From NCBI RefSeq assembly GCF_033958435.1, contig NC_134138.1, positions 9,932,001-9,996,000 on the forward strand: a DNA stretch of 64,000 bases. Direction: 5' to 3'. The notes beneath the pieces were generated by a model, which did no database searches, was not told the DNA's origin, and saw only the letters and a program-made list of their open reading frames with translations. Of the stretch, positions 11,113-22,435 are shown piece by piece. Within the stretch, counting starts at the first letter, position 1. Each line of letters begins with the position of its first letter. This stretch comes from Carettochelys insculpta (taxonomy: Eukaryota > Chordata > Testudines > Carettochelyidae). The position numbers and the translations under genes are program-made.

Positions 11113-11273
11113 GTAGATGTAGCCTATGTATGTAGACTCTGCATTTTGAAATAGCTAAGAGTAATTTTGAAATGTATTTTGTGTGCAGCTCTGTTATTTT
11201 GAAATAAGCTATTGCAGAAGAGCTGTTCCAGAATGGCTTATTTTGAAATGACTGCTTATGTAGACATGCCCTG
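11113..11273 (-). mobile_element. MITE group B arm, minus strand
   Basis: The reverse complement begins 'ggcatgtctacataagc' and continues with 'tttcaaaataagccattctg' and 'aatagcttatttcaaaata', matching the left arm of the copy at 12417. Only one arm is recognisable. Confidence 0.6.
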
Positions 11274-12416
11274 AGCCCAAATGCTCTTGCACTGAACAAA
11301 GCGACTATGACACTTTAAAAACAACACTGCTGTATTGGGTCAAAAATTAGCCTTTCAGGGGCTCTGCAGCTTGTATTGACATATTACTTGCCTCAGACAA
11401 GCTTCTTTCTTCCACAGTACATAATATCAAAGATCTATGCTGCTGTTACACAGAACTCTTGGAATATCAGATCCGTCTGTCTTCCATAGATCTCCCCAGT
11501 TTGGCAGTACGAGACATTAAGGGAATAGCCTTCATTCGGAATTGCCATGGTTTTCTCTGCAGACGTCAAAAACATATCGTCATGATGATGAGCAACTTCT
11601 TCCCTGGTTGAATTATATACATAAAAGTAACACATTCTCATAAATTGAGTACCTTTGTGAATGTGCAAGCTGCCTTGACTCATTCAGTTATCTGACGAGT
11701 TCAGTATTGCAAGTACCATACAATTCGTTGCTGCTGCATTGAGTTCTTCTCTGAAGGTCTAATTGGCCTTGGAATATTTTTAGAAGCTGTCATGTTTCAT
11801 CTTGGAAATGGGCAATATATAGATTGCACTTTGGATTGATTTATTAAAACTGTTGGAAAATAAAGCTGGAAGAAATTATCATATGTGTGAGACCTCTAGA
11901 AAGGTTAAACTCTTAGAGAAGCTATCAGATGCTAGTGAAAACCTATAATTTATTCTTTGGACCACTGTGTACATTGCATAAACATAATTTTTAGCTGATG
12001 TGTAACTACTCTGGGCTCCAAACTTATTGTGTCTCCAAATGCTTTACAAGACATCGAGTGAGATGCTGACAGTTAGGTGAATGTGTAAGCAAAAGTGGCA
12101 GCTGTTTGTGTTCTCAATTTGTCCATACACCATTCTGGATACTAGGTCCTGCTCTGTAGAGAAGATGGAATGATGGCCAAGATGCAGAAATGATCCTGTT
12201 ACTATGCAGCACCTTTTAACGTCAGTGTGGGGAAGCCTAAAGCAGGTGGGCAAGGTGACTTGGTTTTAGGTTGCTTGATGGGTTACAGAGAGAAGATAAC
12301 CCCAAACAATAATGTCTCCTGCAGTCACAATACAGCGCTGTGGCTTCGGAGTCACTTTGTCCCAGGCTGTGTAAGGCATCCAAATCTCCTAGATAGTTTT
12401 GAATATCAAATTCCGT
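11274..12416. other. Intronic stretch with nothing recognised
   Basis: No exon with splice sites and no nameable repeat is found. Confidence 0.4.
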
Positions 12417-12549
12417 GGATATGTCTACACAGCAGCTTTATTTCAAAATAAGCTATTCCAGAGGAGCTTGTTTCAAAATAATGCTGCTGTGCACAAAATG
12501 CATTTTGAAATAACACTTACATATCTTGAAATATAGTGTCTATTCTCGG

Positions 12550-12991
12550 GGCTGTGTCTGCACTAGCAAATTCTTTCAAAAGATTTTTCGAAAGAAGGGG
12601 GCTCTTTCGAAAGATACCACAGCACGTCTACACACAAAAAACATTCTTTTGGAAGTAAATCAAAAGAACACAGTGCTCCTTTTGAAAGTGCTCTTCCACT
12701 CCTGTTTCAGGACAAATGCCATCTTTCAAAAGATTCTTTCGAAAGAAAATGTGTGTAGGCGTTTGGCAGGGCCCTTCTTTTGAAAGAACAGTCCTCATGG
12801 CACCTGATTTCTGTATCCGGGGCCCATTCTTTGAAAGAGCAGGGGCTGTGTGGATGCTCTCTTTTGAAAGAGCAGATGACTCTTTTGATCCTCTTTTTTG
12901 TGTGTGGACGCACTCTTTCGAAAGGAGTTCTTTTGGAAGAGCTCTTCCGTCAGGGCTTCTTTCGAAAGATCTCTATGGTGTAGTTGTAGCC
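12550..12991. mobile_element. TTTCGAAA-type MITE nested in the composite
   Basis: The left end GGCTGTGTCTGCACTAGC and the right end GGTGTAGTTGTAGCC are imperfect inverted ends. The interior is crowded with TTTCGAAAGA or TTTTGAAAGA blocks in both orientations, like the elements at 18797 and 31108. The open frames on both strands (12526-12783, 12707-12913, 12716-13123) are a by-product of these blocks. Confidence 0.7.
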
Positions 12992-13035
12992 AGGGAGTCT
13001 ATTTTGAAACAAAGCTGTTGGACGCACGGTGGCTA

Positions 13036-13486
13036 TGAAAGACGGCTAACTCAGAGAGAGCTGAAAAGTTCAGAGCGACCCTCAAGGAGAACCTGCTCAG
13101 CAACCCTGGGGATGCCGATGTGACATCCAGATGGCAGCATCTGAGGGATACAATGTACAACACGGCCTTGTCGGTGTTTGGAAGAAGAGCTAGAAACACA
13201 AATGACTGGTTCGAAGCTAACTCCAATGAGATGATTCCAGCCATTGAAAAAAAGCACGCTGCGCTCCTGGAGTACAAACGTTCACCAAGCCAGAATACCC
13301 TGCAAGCGCTCAGAGCAGCCAGAAAAACAGTACAGCAGACGGCCAGGCACTGTGCCAACAACTACTGGCTCGAGCTATGCAGCAGCATCCAGACTGGTGC
13401 TGACTTTGGTAACCTCAGGGGAATGTACAAGAGCATCAAGAAGGCATTAGGACCCACCCAGAAGAAGATGGCACCTCTGAAATTCA
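13036..13486 (+). pseudogene. RTE-like LINE linker fragment captured in a MITE
   Basis: An open frame from about 13039 reads AEKFRATLKENLLSNPGDAD, then RWQHLRDTMYNTALSVFGRR, DWFEANSNEM, RSPSQNTLQALRAARKTVQQ and GNLRGMYKSIKKALGP. It covers the linker between endonuclease and reverse transcriptase in the same LINE family as 7961-8640, but is a different subfamily by amino-acid wording. No stop interrupts it over about 150 codons. It starts and ends inside the MITE arms, at 'APLKF' just before the group B right arm. It lacks the endonuclease and RT domains, so it cannot move by itself. Confidence 0.82.
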
Positions 13487-13566
13487 AATATGGTGTGTTG
13501 ACTATCAGATAATTATTTGGAAATAATGGCTGTTATTTTGGAATGACTTTGCTGTATGGACCTACC

Positions 13567-15325
13567 TGTAGTGTGTACATTGGAAAAATATGTGGAGTTA
13601 AGAGGTGGGGCGGGGGGCGTGCAGAAAAGGACAAATGGCTGAGATGCCACCGAGTTCCCTGTCTTCACTTCCACAATATTTGACTTGCCTCTGAAATCTG
13701 AACACGTTATTATTGCATTTTTATGGGTAATGTAAGCTTCCATTGACCATAGTAGCTTTAAAAGAGTTAAATTGCAGCATGAATTCTTGGGATTTTGTGA
13801 ACTGTTTCAGAGCTTATCTGTAGCGCTTGATGAACTGTGTGTGGAGCTTGATGAACTGTCATGACTATTAATATTCAGTGTCCCATTAGGAACTGCAACA
13901 TTCTGGATGCAGGGCTTAAGAGAGTTATCATAAGGAAGTAGCTGGTTTTGATGGGAGTTTGAGTCAAACTATGATGTTGGGATGAGCAGTTGAAATTTTG
14001 AAGCAAGATCCCACTGACTTCGCTCTCTTGTTGTTATTCTTTCTCTTTCTGTAATTAAAATCATTCTAGTTAAATTAAAAGGTTTTATTGGTTGTTTGGG
14101 TTTTGGGAAACATAACAAGGACCAAGCAGGCTTTGTTCTACTATTGGGTCTTTCCAAACAGCTGGCAGAGATTTTGTGGCAAATGCAACTAAAATTCCTT
14201 TCTCTGTTTAAGCTACAAGCTGTTTTCTTTCTATTTCCAGTTAGACCGGTCCAGAATTTTTTCATAGCAATTTATGGTGAAACTGAAAAATATTGTGGCT
14301 TTTTCATGATAAATCAAATCTTGAAAAAAAAAAATCAGCTCAAGCTTTTGATTGGAAAAGAACAAAAATTGATTGATTATGAAAGATAACACTGCTGCTT
14401 CAAGGCAGTTGAAGTTCAATTGCCTTGTGCTCCCGTTACCATTTGTCTGGACTACATTTTCCGTTTTCCATGATGTTGAACACTTGTGGTGCACAATGAA
14501 AGAATCATGGAGCCAAAAGTGGGGTATGCAGCCTGGCTCCGGAAGCCAGCCCTCTGGGAAGATTGGAGCCGGAAACCATGGGAGGTACAACTCCTTGGGG
14601 GCACGTTGGATGGCCTTTTGGAATTGAAACTTTGGGTATGGAGCCAAAAAGCTTTTGATTTTTGGGTAGTCAGGTTGTTTTTAGGTTGTTTTTGTTTTGT
14701 TTGTTTTTGTGAAAAGTTGAAACTTGCCATGGAAAACAGGCACTTCTCATGACAAAGAAACATAACCCTAATTCAAAACCCAGTTTTCCATCAAAAACCA
14801 GTTGTGTTGGAAATCTTTGACCGACTTCATCCCAGTATCTCAGGGGGAGAGTTCAGTTTGTCAGTTTGTCACACCAATTCAGTTTATGATACTGTCCAGG
14901 CTTCTGAAAAGGGTGATTCTTACTGATAATATTACTCTTGCCTTACTGATAGTAAAACTAAACCACAGAATGATTAAGCGCATCAGAAAGGACACAGGTG
15001 GAGCCAGTTTCAGAACAAGGATTAGAATTTTTGATTTTCTGACTTTCATTTCAAAATGTAAGTGATCATCCCAGGCCATCTTTTTCCCCCCATGACTTAA
15101 GATACTAGAGAAATCCAAATCCAAAAGGTAAGTAATACTAATGGCCTATATTTTTATTTGTATTTCTTTGTGAAATATCCTACAGTAGTTATATACTTGA
15201 TATACAAAATGCAAGAAGGGGGAAAAATCTACTGCTGATTCAGCATTAAGGTTGAGACCTCAAACACTGAAAATACTCTAAATTTAACTTAGTCACTTTT
15301 CTGTATGTTGTGTTTTTTACATAGT
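13567..15325. other. Intronic stretch, one possible unnamed repeat
   Basis: The block 14400-14770 has 'gactacattttccgttttcc' followed by 'atgatgttgaacacttg' and later AAAACC/TTTTGAAA-rich text, which suggests an interspersed repeat that I cannot classify. Open frames here overlap on both strands and show no domain. Confidence 0.35.
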
Positions 15326-15800
15326 TAGTTAAACCTGTGAACCCCAAGTGGGGCATAGGTCCTCCACAAGGCTCCTTCTTCTGGTTCTATCTTGGGCAAT
15401 GGCTTCAATCTGGCACCATGAATGTCCCAGTTCTTGTGCTTCTGTGACTGTAGATCTCCTCCATGTTATTTGGGGTCTTCCTCGACTGTGTTTCCCCTGA
15501 GGATTCCATTTTAGGGCATGTCGAACAATGCTGGATGAGGATTTCCTCAAAGTATGTCCCAGCCATCCCCATTTTCTCCTTTTTGTTTGGATCCCCACTG
15601 GCTCTTGCCCTGTTCGTGTCCACAGATGTTCATTTGTGACTTTGTCTTGCCATCTTATTTGTAATATGTACCTCAGGCATCTATTCAAAAAACGTCTGCA
15701 GTTTGTGTGTTGAGGACTTTGTGGTGATGTTGTGTGATCTCCATACTGGCCACAGAGTTTGAAATGCTGCTGTGGCTATTTTTGACATAGACTAAGTAAC
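15326..15800 (-). pseudogene. Non-LTR retrotransposon C-terminus, minus strand
   Basis: The minus-strand frame 15688-15329 reads NRCLRYILQIRWQDKVTNEH, then KRRKWGWLGHTLRKSSSSIV, then GKHSRGRPQITWRR, and ends near LVEDLCPTWGSQV. The WLGH-LRK and RGRP-TWRR pattern is the C-terminal tail of a LINE polyprotein after the reverse transcriptase. It is a different family from 6455-8640. The RT core is absent, so this is a 5'-truncated dead copy. Upstream to about 15800 the frame is broken. Confidence 0.75.
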
Positions 15801-16646
15801 AAATAATAAGATCTAATACAAGAATCTCCTTGTTATATTTAAAAATCTTCTGAACTGACTTTGATAAAACTTAAGTCATTGCAGAGTGTAAAACAAGCCC
15901 AAGTTTCTAGCTGTGACCATTTCATTGGGAACATATGGAAAAAGGTAGTTTTGTTTGTTTGTTTGTTTGTTTATTTCCAGTTGCAAAATGCAAATGAAGG
16001 TCTTTGGCTGAAAGTTTAAAAAAAAATCACTCCCTTTGGCTGAGACAGAACACGGAATTTGTGTGGGGAATTCCTGAACAACTGCTGCAGGAAAGTTAGA
16101 ATGGAACCTGGAAGTCAGCTTTTTAGAGATAATAAAGTCAGTTGGTGCCTCCCCTCCTCAGGAAAAGCCGCCTGAATTGCAGTGAGAGTACGTGTAAGTT
16201 CTAGAACATTCTAGGTTGGTAAAGTTCAAAAACTGTGTTCATTGGAAGCAGCTGGAGTTTGAGGGACTGAACCACACAAAGAAGTGGGCCTGGGTATAAT
16301 TTGTACAGGGGGACGTAGCCCTTACAGTGATAACTTGACATATTTTTGTTGTTGTTGTTGTCATGGTTGAAGCAACCAACCATGGGGAAGAAAATCTTTG
16401 ATTCAGCAGTTTGAGTGGATGTGAGTAGAGCACGATGGGATTCATCAAGTCTGGAAGGTGGAGTTCTGAGCAGTCAATATACAAGACAAGGAGGCCTTGG
16501 ATGAGAGTTTTAACTGTTCTTGGTAGCAATCTTAGAGCCAGGAGTGCTCAGTACGGTGGTTAAGAACAGGTTAAGTTGCAATGCTGTTCTCTCTTTCAAC
16601 AGTGAGTGGCTGGTGTCAGGTGCTTCAAACGAATGAAGAGAACACA
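15801..16646. other. Intronic stretch; (TTTG)n microsatellite
   Basis: A short (GTTT)n run lies at about 15949-15971. Nothing else is recognised. Confidence 0.5.
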
Positions 16647-17072
16647 GTCATAGAATCATAGAGTTATAAGAGACCTCAGGAGGTTATTGAGTCCAAACCC
16701 CTGCTAAGAGCAGGACCAACCCCAACAAATCATCCCAGCAAGGACTTTATCAAACCAGGACTTAAAAACCTCCAGGGGTGGAGATTCCACAACCTCTCTA
16801 GGTAATGCATTCCAGTGCTTAACCACCCTCCTAGTGAAATAAGTTTTTCCTAATATCCAGTCGAGACCTCTCCCTCTGCCACATGAGACCATTGCTCCTT
16901 GTTCTGTTATCTGTCACCATTGGGAACAGCCTCTCTCCATCCTCCTTGGAAATCCCCTTCAGGAAATTGAAGTCTGCTATCACATCCACCCTCACTTGTC
17001 CCTTCTGTAGACTAAATGAGCCCAAATCCCCTAGGTGATCTTCAGAAGTCATGTGCTCCAGCCCTCTAAATA
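16647..17072 (-). repeat. CR1 LINE 3' end, minus strand
   Basis: The minus-strand end starts 'cagtcatagaatcatagagt', then 'cctcaggaggttattgagtc', and reaches 'tgtgctccagccctc' at the 5' side. The ORF2 remnant in reverse contains FSLQKGQV and [20 protein letters not shown]. This is the same CR1 type as 3782-4333 in opposite orientation. Confidence 0.9.
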
Positions 17073-17077
17073 AGTGA

Positions 17078-17540
17078 TCCCTCCCTTGTTGTCAACTCCC
17101 GGCTTCTGCCTTACAGAGGCTAGGAAAACACAAAGCATGGTTGCATCCCTGGCCATTTCAGCCAACAGCCATTGATGGACCTATGCTCCATGAAATGATA
17201 TAATTTTTTTTTGAAACCAGTTATATTTCTGGAAGCCACAACATCCTGTGGCAATTCACTCCACAGGTTAATTGTGCATCGTGTGAAAAATGATTGTTTT
17301 AAACTAACTGTCAGTAAATGTCACTGGGTGATTCCTGGTTCTTGTGCTGTATGATGAGGTAAATAACGCTTTCTTATGCACTTTCTCTACATCATTCATG
17401 TTTTTTTAAGCTCTCCTATCATATTTCTTGCTCAATCATTTCTTTTCCAAGCTGAAGAGTCCCAGTGTTATTAACCTCTCCTCAGGCAGAAGCTTTTCCA
17501 TACACCATATCATTTTTTTTGCCTTATCTGGACCTTTTTT
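17078..17540 (-). repeat. CR1 LINE of another subfamily, minus strand
   Basis: The text 'acagccattgatggacctat' then 'ggcaattcactccacaggtt', 'tcttttccaagctgaagagt' and 'cccagtgttattaacctctc' is the reverse complement of a CR1 subfamily frequent in turtles. It abuts the CR1 at 16647-17072. Confidence 0.85.
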
Positions 17541-18146
17541 AGTTCTCACGTGTGTGCATGTGTGCGTGTAAATAAATAAAATATGCGGCACAAGGCCCTT
17601 TGTGCATACTGGAAGAAGAAGAAGCATAGAATGTTGGTGGCCTGGCAGTTTAACTGCCATGATGTTTTTTTATAGGCGATGCCAACTTGAGGAGAAAGCA
17701 CTGATGGGTAAAGCTGTTTGTCCCAGAGATAGTGCAAATCACAGATTCTGTGACTTTCTGGGACCTCCGTGATTTTTGCAGTGGATGGCGTGACTGGCCT
17801 GGGGCTGCTTGAACTGTGTGGACAACCCCTGGGCCAGCCACACTGGCCAGTGCTGGGGTGGTCTTGAGCCCTGCATGGCCCCACACCCCAGCAGCAGCAG
17901 GAGTTTGGGTGTGCAAGGAGAGCCGGGGCTGGGGAAGGGTGTTGGAGCATGGGATGGGCTGAGGGCTTCAGTTAGCACGTACCTTGGACAGCTCCCCAGA
18001 AGTGGCGGTATGGCCCTTCTTCAGTTCCTAGGCAGAGGTGTGGCCAGACAAGCCTGCACATTTCCCCACCCACAGGCACCGGCCCCGCAGCTGCTATTGG
18101 CCGTGGTTCCTGGAAGCAGTATTTGCGATGGGAGCAGTCCATGGAG
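17541..18146. other. Intronic stretch with nothing recognised
   Basis: A GC-rich part (17740-18140) carries overlapping open frames on both strands without domain features. I treat them as chance. Confidence 0.4.
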
Positions 18147-18246
18147 TAGGATTGCCAGTCCTTCGGGAGATTTTTAAAAAATGGTATTACATCATGATGG
18201 GGGAAAAATATCTTCTGGAATAGCCTCAGTAGAGTTGGCAACCCTA
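18147..18246. mobile_element. 100-bp MITE with TA duplication
   Basis: The ends TAGGATTGCC and GGCAACCCTA are inverted with one mismatch, and TA is repeated at both edges as in Tc1/mariner-type insertion. The interior is short and non-coding. Confidence 0.6.
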
Positions 18247-18796
18247 ATGTGGAGCTCGTCCCTCCAGCCTCTGTAGCCTCACCTTTGTGTAGGAGCCAAG
18301 TGACATGATACTGCTTCCGGGGAGCTGCACAGAGCCAGCAGCAGCAGGGGTCCCAGGTTGCTCTCTTCAGATCACCTGTGGCTCCCCTCAGGCCAATCCC
18401 CACCAAGTACCCTTGGTCGTCCCCTCTTGAACACCTGTGGAACTCCCCAGGCTGTCCCCCTCCAGCAGCCATGATTTTGTCAGTGGTATACAGTACACAT
18501 CAGGGGCTGTGAGTTTTTGTTTATTAAGCATGATCTGTTCCTTATTTTTACTAAAAAGAGGGCCAAGCCCCAGAACGGATTTGGGCTCAGTAACAAAGGT
18601 AACATTTACTCAGACGGTGGGGAGAAAGGAGGTTCCCCACAGGATATATTGACAGTGATCTTGAGGGCAGCTTGTTCCTCTCAAGAGTGGAGTCAAGCTC
18701 CTTCAAGGTTTCTGGGATTATTTTCCTTTCCTGCCACTCTCTTGCCATATCTCTTCTTCGCTTGACTGTTTCCATTGGTTCTTCCTTATCCACATA
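18247..18796. other. Intronic stretch with nothing recognised
   Basis: No exon or nameable repeat is visible before the MITE at 18797. Confidence 0.4.
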
Positions 18797-19210
18797 GGCT
18801 GTGTCTACACTACAGTGATCTTTCGAAAGATGGTCTTCCAGAAGATCTTCTTTTGAAAGAGCGCGCCCACACACAAAAAGGTCGATCAAAAGAGCAATCT
18901 GATCTTTCGGAAGAGAGCGTCCACACAGCCCCCGCTCTTTTGAAAGAACAGATCCGGGATCGAAAAATTTGGCGCCATGAAGACTTCTCTTTTGAAAAAA
19001 AGGCCCACGCAGCATCAATACACGTTTTTTTTCTGAAAGAATCTTTTGGAAGAAGGTGCTCTTCCTCATTTGGGAGAGGAAGACATTCTCCAAAAGAAGA
19101 GCACCATTCTTTTGAAAGGAGTTCGAAAAAGCACATTTTGTATGTGGATGCTCTGCTTCTTCTTTTGGTAGAGGGCCTGATTTTCCGTAAAGACTTGCTA
19201 GTGTTGACAT
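18797..19210. mobile_element. TTTCGAAA-type MITE near the second exon
   Basis: It starts GGCTGTGTCTACACTACAG, and the right end near 'ctagtgttgacat' is a degraded inverted partner. Blocks such as GATCTTTCGAAAGATGG and CTTTTGAAAGA recur in both orientations, as in the copies at 12550 and 31108. Long open frames cross it on both strands (207 aa and 183 aa) because the blocks are stop-poor. They are not genes. It ends about 175 bp before the exon at 19385. Confidence 0.75.
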
Positions 19211-19384
19211 TATTAATTTCCCATGATGGAGTTAATATTGTCCGATCTTCAGCTCTTGCTGTATCTTTGTTTTCATTTCTGTATATTAGTGCAAGAGGTT
19301 TGAAAGAGACCCCATTACAAATCTAAACAATTTTTGTCTGAAATGTAGTGTCAAATCTTTCTCTTTCAATTTTTGTGTTGACAG

Positions 19385-19454
19385 TGACTTCTTTGGAAAG
19401 AACTCTTAGATCCCTTGGGACCTCAAATGATACTCAGGAGCTGCGAGATGGACT
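19385..19454 (+). CDS. TSNARE1: TSNARE1 exon (Habc region, continued)
   Basis: This is a 70-bp internal exon. The acceptor is a T-rich tract with GTTGACAG ending at 19384, and the donor is CT|GTGAGT at 19454/19455. It starts with TG to complete the split Val codon from the previous exon, then reads TSLERTLRSLGTSNDTQELR followed by DG, and ends with CT of a split codon. With the exon at 2660-2737 this gives a continuous N-terminal helix. The SLGT-ND-TQELRD wording is the conserved turn of syntaxin-like Habc domains that precede a SNARE motif, and it matches TSNARE1 as I remember it. The donor is near consensus. The next exon and the SNARE motif are not in this window. No damage is seen. Confidence 0.87.
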
Positions 19455-20102
19455 GTGAGTCTATTTTATATTTCTGTGGGTTTCTGTCTCTCTGTCTTCC
19501 TGTATGTTCCCCATCCATTTTTTCCTCCCCTCCCCCTTACATAGCTCGACAATGTTTTGCACAACTCTTTGTGTTACTTCACACATATGATTGATAGAGG
19601 CAGCAAGTGCAATGATTTTATTAAACTTCCCTTGTGCTAGTTCGAGAAGGATGTTGAGTGGGTAAAGCAAAATGACTGGTTAATTATATTTTTAAAATGA
19701 ATGCGATGGCCAGAATTGGAAGCTGAATTAGGCTTCCCTTGCCAAGAACAGTCAGGCAGAGAGGAGAGGGAGTAATGGGAAGATATAAATTTATAGCAAA
19801 AAAAAAAAAAATGCTCATTATGGTGTCAAAACTGGCATGGGTCAGAACATATCAAAAGACACAAAATAAAATGTTACATCACACTTCTAGCAGTTTTGGG
19901 TAGTCTCTCTTGCTGTAGCTCAAACACACAGATTTTCACTGTGTGCGTGGCTTTTCCATGTGTCGGGTAATTTGTTATTAAAATTCCTCTTTTATAATGG
20001 CCAGTGTCACAAAACCAGATCCAAAAATCAATTTTGTCCTCGTTTACATGAACATAACTCATGGCACAGACACATAATGGCAGAATTTGGCTCTTATTCA
20101 TA
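19455..20102. other. Intronic stretch with nothing recognised
   Basis: An A-run lies at 19798-19811. No repeat or exon is named. Confidence 0.4.
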
Positions 20103-20475
20103 GTTGCCGACTCCAGGGGTGCTCAGGGGTAGGAGCACCCAGACAACATAATAGATGTGTGCTCAGCAACCTCCATCCACCTCTTTGGTGGAATCCCCAA
20201 TTAGGTGATCAAGTGGCATCAAGCATCTGCTTGGAGATGCAGCTAATCAGTGACTGGTGGCTGGGAGAGAGGCTTTGGGGGGGCAGAAAACAGAGAGCAG
20301 GTAGGAGCCTCTGGGAACAGGTGGAATAGGATGGGAAGGGGTGAAGAGGGGGCAGAGCCCTGGAGCGGAAGCAGGAACACACAGAGGGAGAGCGGGAACT
20401 TAGGGGAGGAGGCTGAGTGAGGACAGGGCCTTGGGGTGGAGCACCCCTTGGGAATAGAAGAGCTCAACATCTAGG
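20103..20475. repeat. Turtle-type short repeat with 'gaggggtgctc' ends
   Basis: The left side 'ttgccgactccaggggtgct' and right side 'tggagcaccccttggg' plus 'agagctcaacatcta' form an imperfect inverted pair. The interior is purine-rich. I recall similar elements from turtle sequence but cannot assign a superfamily. Confidence 0.45.
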
Positions 20476-21123
20476 CTCTTATTCATATTTTCTCCTTGTG
20501 AAGGTGGGACCCAAGATTCCCACCATTTTACTCCTTACTTTACCTCTCCAAGATCCTGTACTGCAGCCAACACCCCCTGGAACAGGAGGATGTGACCAAA
20601 ATCATTGTGTTCAAGCCTTCAGTGTCCTTGTTGATTGCTCACCACCATGCTGCTACTTTTTGGTGATGTTTCATCCACACAGAATGTGTATGTAGGCCTG
20701 AAACATCCAACAGCAAAACCTCTGTGTTTACCTGGGTGTGCCTTTTGCAACATGGCAGATGTATAATGTTCCAGATGGAGCTAAAGCGCTACACGGGATG
20801 TAAGCATATCCATCTACCTCACTGCCTGGATGTACTGAACAGTTCAGCACCAGCGTGGCCATTCTGAGATAGTGTTTCATCGAGCATTAGTCATGGCAGG
20901 TGGCGTTTATCTCAGAGACATAGTATAGAGCAGTCAGTTCTTCCTCGGGTGCTGCTCTTGTACCTACAGGAACATGCCTTTCTAATTGTTCAGAAGTGGC
21001 CTTTTAGGTGTATGCGCTACCTCTGCAGTGAACAGTTATGGTTTAATCTTATTTCTCCTCCTCAGTATGCAACCTCTCTTGTTCTGAGATTGTCACACAT
21101 TTCCCCTTGAGTAGCCTCTCACC

Positions 21124-21250
21124 CAGGGGTGGGGAATCTTGTTCAGTTTGGGGGCCGCTGTCCCTCGAAAGCTGAAAAATCAGTTTGGGCTCACAGCCTC
21201 ACTGATGTGGGCTCCTCACTGAGAAGCTATAAAAAAGACAGTCAGCCTCA
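21124..21250. mobile_element. hAT-like end fragment
   Basis: The text 'caggggtggggaatcttgtt' at 21125 resembles the left end of the hAT-like element at 32987 (CAGGGGTGGGCA). The right end is not found, so the fragment is incomplete. Confidence 0.4.
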
Positions 21251-21483
21251 GGGAGCTGGTGGGCTGGGCTAGTTGCTTTTGTGTTCCCCCTAGGCTCTGG
21301 GGTGCAGCCAAAAAGGAAGAGTTACGTGTGTGGGAGGGGACTGCCAGGCAGAGGGCTTGGGCACAGAGGCTTGGTGGAAGAGAGTGTGTAGGAGTAGATT
21401 GTGGATCTGGACAGGAGGTGGAGGGCAGGAATGGAGTGGGAGTGGGGTCTGTGTGGAAGTGGGTGCAGGGTCAGGCTAGCTAG

Positions 21484-22435
21484 CTAGCTCCAGGAGTACT
21501 CCAGTTGTTGTCTTTCAATCTCAGGAGACCTTCTCCATGTAGTCCGAGGTCTTCCTCTTTTGCGTTTTACTTGTGGGTTCCATGTAAGAGCTTGACAGAC
21601 TCTGCTGGATGATGGTTTTCTGAGAGTGTGGACTAGTCATCTCCACTTTCTTCTCTTGATTTCAATGTCAATTCGTTCTTGCCCTGCTTTGTTCTAAAGC
21701 TCCTCATTTGTGATGAAGTTTTGTCATTTGATGTGAAGGATGTACCTGTTTATGAATCTGGGATGTATCTGTTTATGAATGTCTGTAGCTTGTGATTCGA
21801 AGACTTTTTAGCATGCCTAGTCTTGCATCCATACAAGATCACACTCTTCACATTTGTATTGAAGAACTACATTTTCATTTTCACAGATATTGTTTGTGAA
21901 TTCCATATGGGACGGAGAGTCTTGAATGCAGCTGTTGCTTTCCCTGTCCTGGCACTAATATACTTATTTGTTCCTTAATCTGTGCCCATAATACTCCCCA
22001 AGTAGGTAAACTGCTCCATGTCTTCCAGGTCATCCCCTCCCAGTGTTATGGTGGTGTTGTTGGACCGGTTGATCCTCTTTGTCTTGGTCTTTCCCTTGTT
22101 AATGCTAAGTCGAGTCATTGAGGCAGTTTTGTCTAGTGTTGTGACCTTTTCTTTTCAGGCTTTCATGTTGGTGTGAAAGGAGGGTGACATCATCAGCAAA
22201 ATCAATAACCTCTATCTGTTTGAAAAATGTCCACTGAGCTCCTTGTTGATGGCCATCTGTTGTCCTGTTCGTAATCCAGTCCATTGTCATCAAGAACAGG
22301 AAAGGTGACAGTAGGCATCTTTGTCGCACTCCTGGCAATATGCTGAAGGTTTCTGTCAAGAGACCATAGGGAGACCTTTGCCTTATTGTCCAAGATCATA
22401 GTGTCAAGGTTTAAATCCCAGAACTTCTTTACCAT
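21484..22435 (-). pseudogene. Non-LTR retrotransposon RT and C-terminus, minus strand
   Basis: In the minus strand the frame 22359-22105 reads FSILPGVRQRCLLSPFLFLM and DWITNRTTDG, then QIEVIDFADDVTLLSHQHES. The PGVRQ-CLLSP-FLF and FADD boxes are motifs of a LINE reverse transcriptase. The FADD catalytic box is intact here. The downstream C-terminal part (21484-22100) contains many frameshifts but keeps the layout of the copy at 15326-15800. The N-terminal parts are missing and the frame is broken, so it is dead. Confidence 0.75.

Larger units (their letters stand above)
12417..13566. mobile_element. Composite MITE group B carrying a nested MITE and a LINE fragment
   Basis: The left end GGATATGTCTACACAGCAG and right end GCTGTATGGACCTACC correspond to the two ends of the 249-bp element at 31539-31787. 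Between them, in order, are the group B left arm (12417-12549), a nested TTTCGAAA-type MITE (12550-12991), a short group B-like piece (about 12997-13025), an open LINE fragment (about 13036-13486) and the group B right arm (13487-13566). The bases flanking the ends (CGT and TGT) agree at two of three positions, so a 3-bp duplication is possible but not proven. Confidence 0.65.
2738..19384 (+). other. TSNARE1: TSNARE1 intron, 16.6 kb, repeat-filled
   Basis: The intron is bounded by GTGCGT at 2738 and a TTTTGTGTTGACAG acceptor ending at 19384. Both flanking exons are in matching phase (one base before, two bases after). At least a dozen transposon fragments lie in it and are listed separately. 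Of these, only the MITE at 18797-19210 comes close to a splice site (about 175 bp from the acceptor). Confidence 0.8.

Noticed and set aside
18587..19210. 207-codon minus-strand and 183-codon plus-strand open frames
   Set aside because: Both lie over the TTTCGAAA-type MITE, whose repeated blocks are stop-poor on both strands. The peptides are made of repeated SKE/KEQ/FER units.
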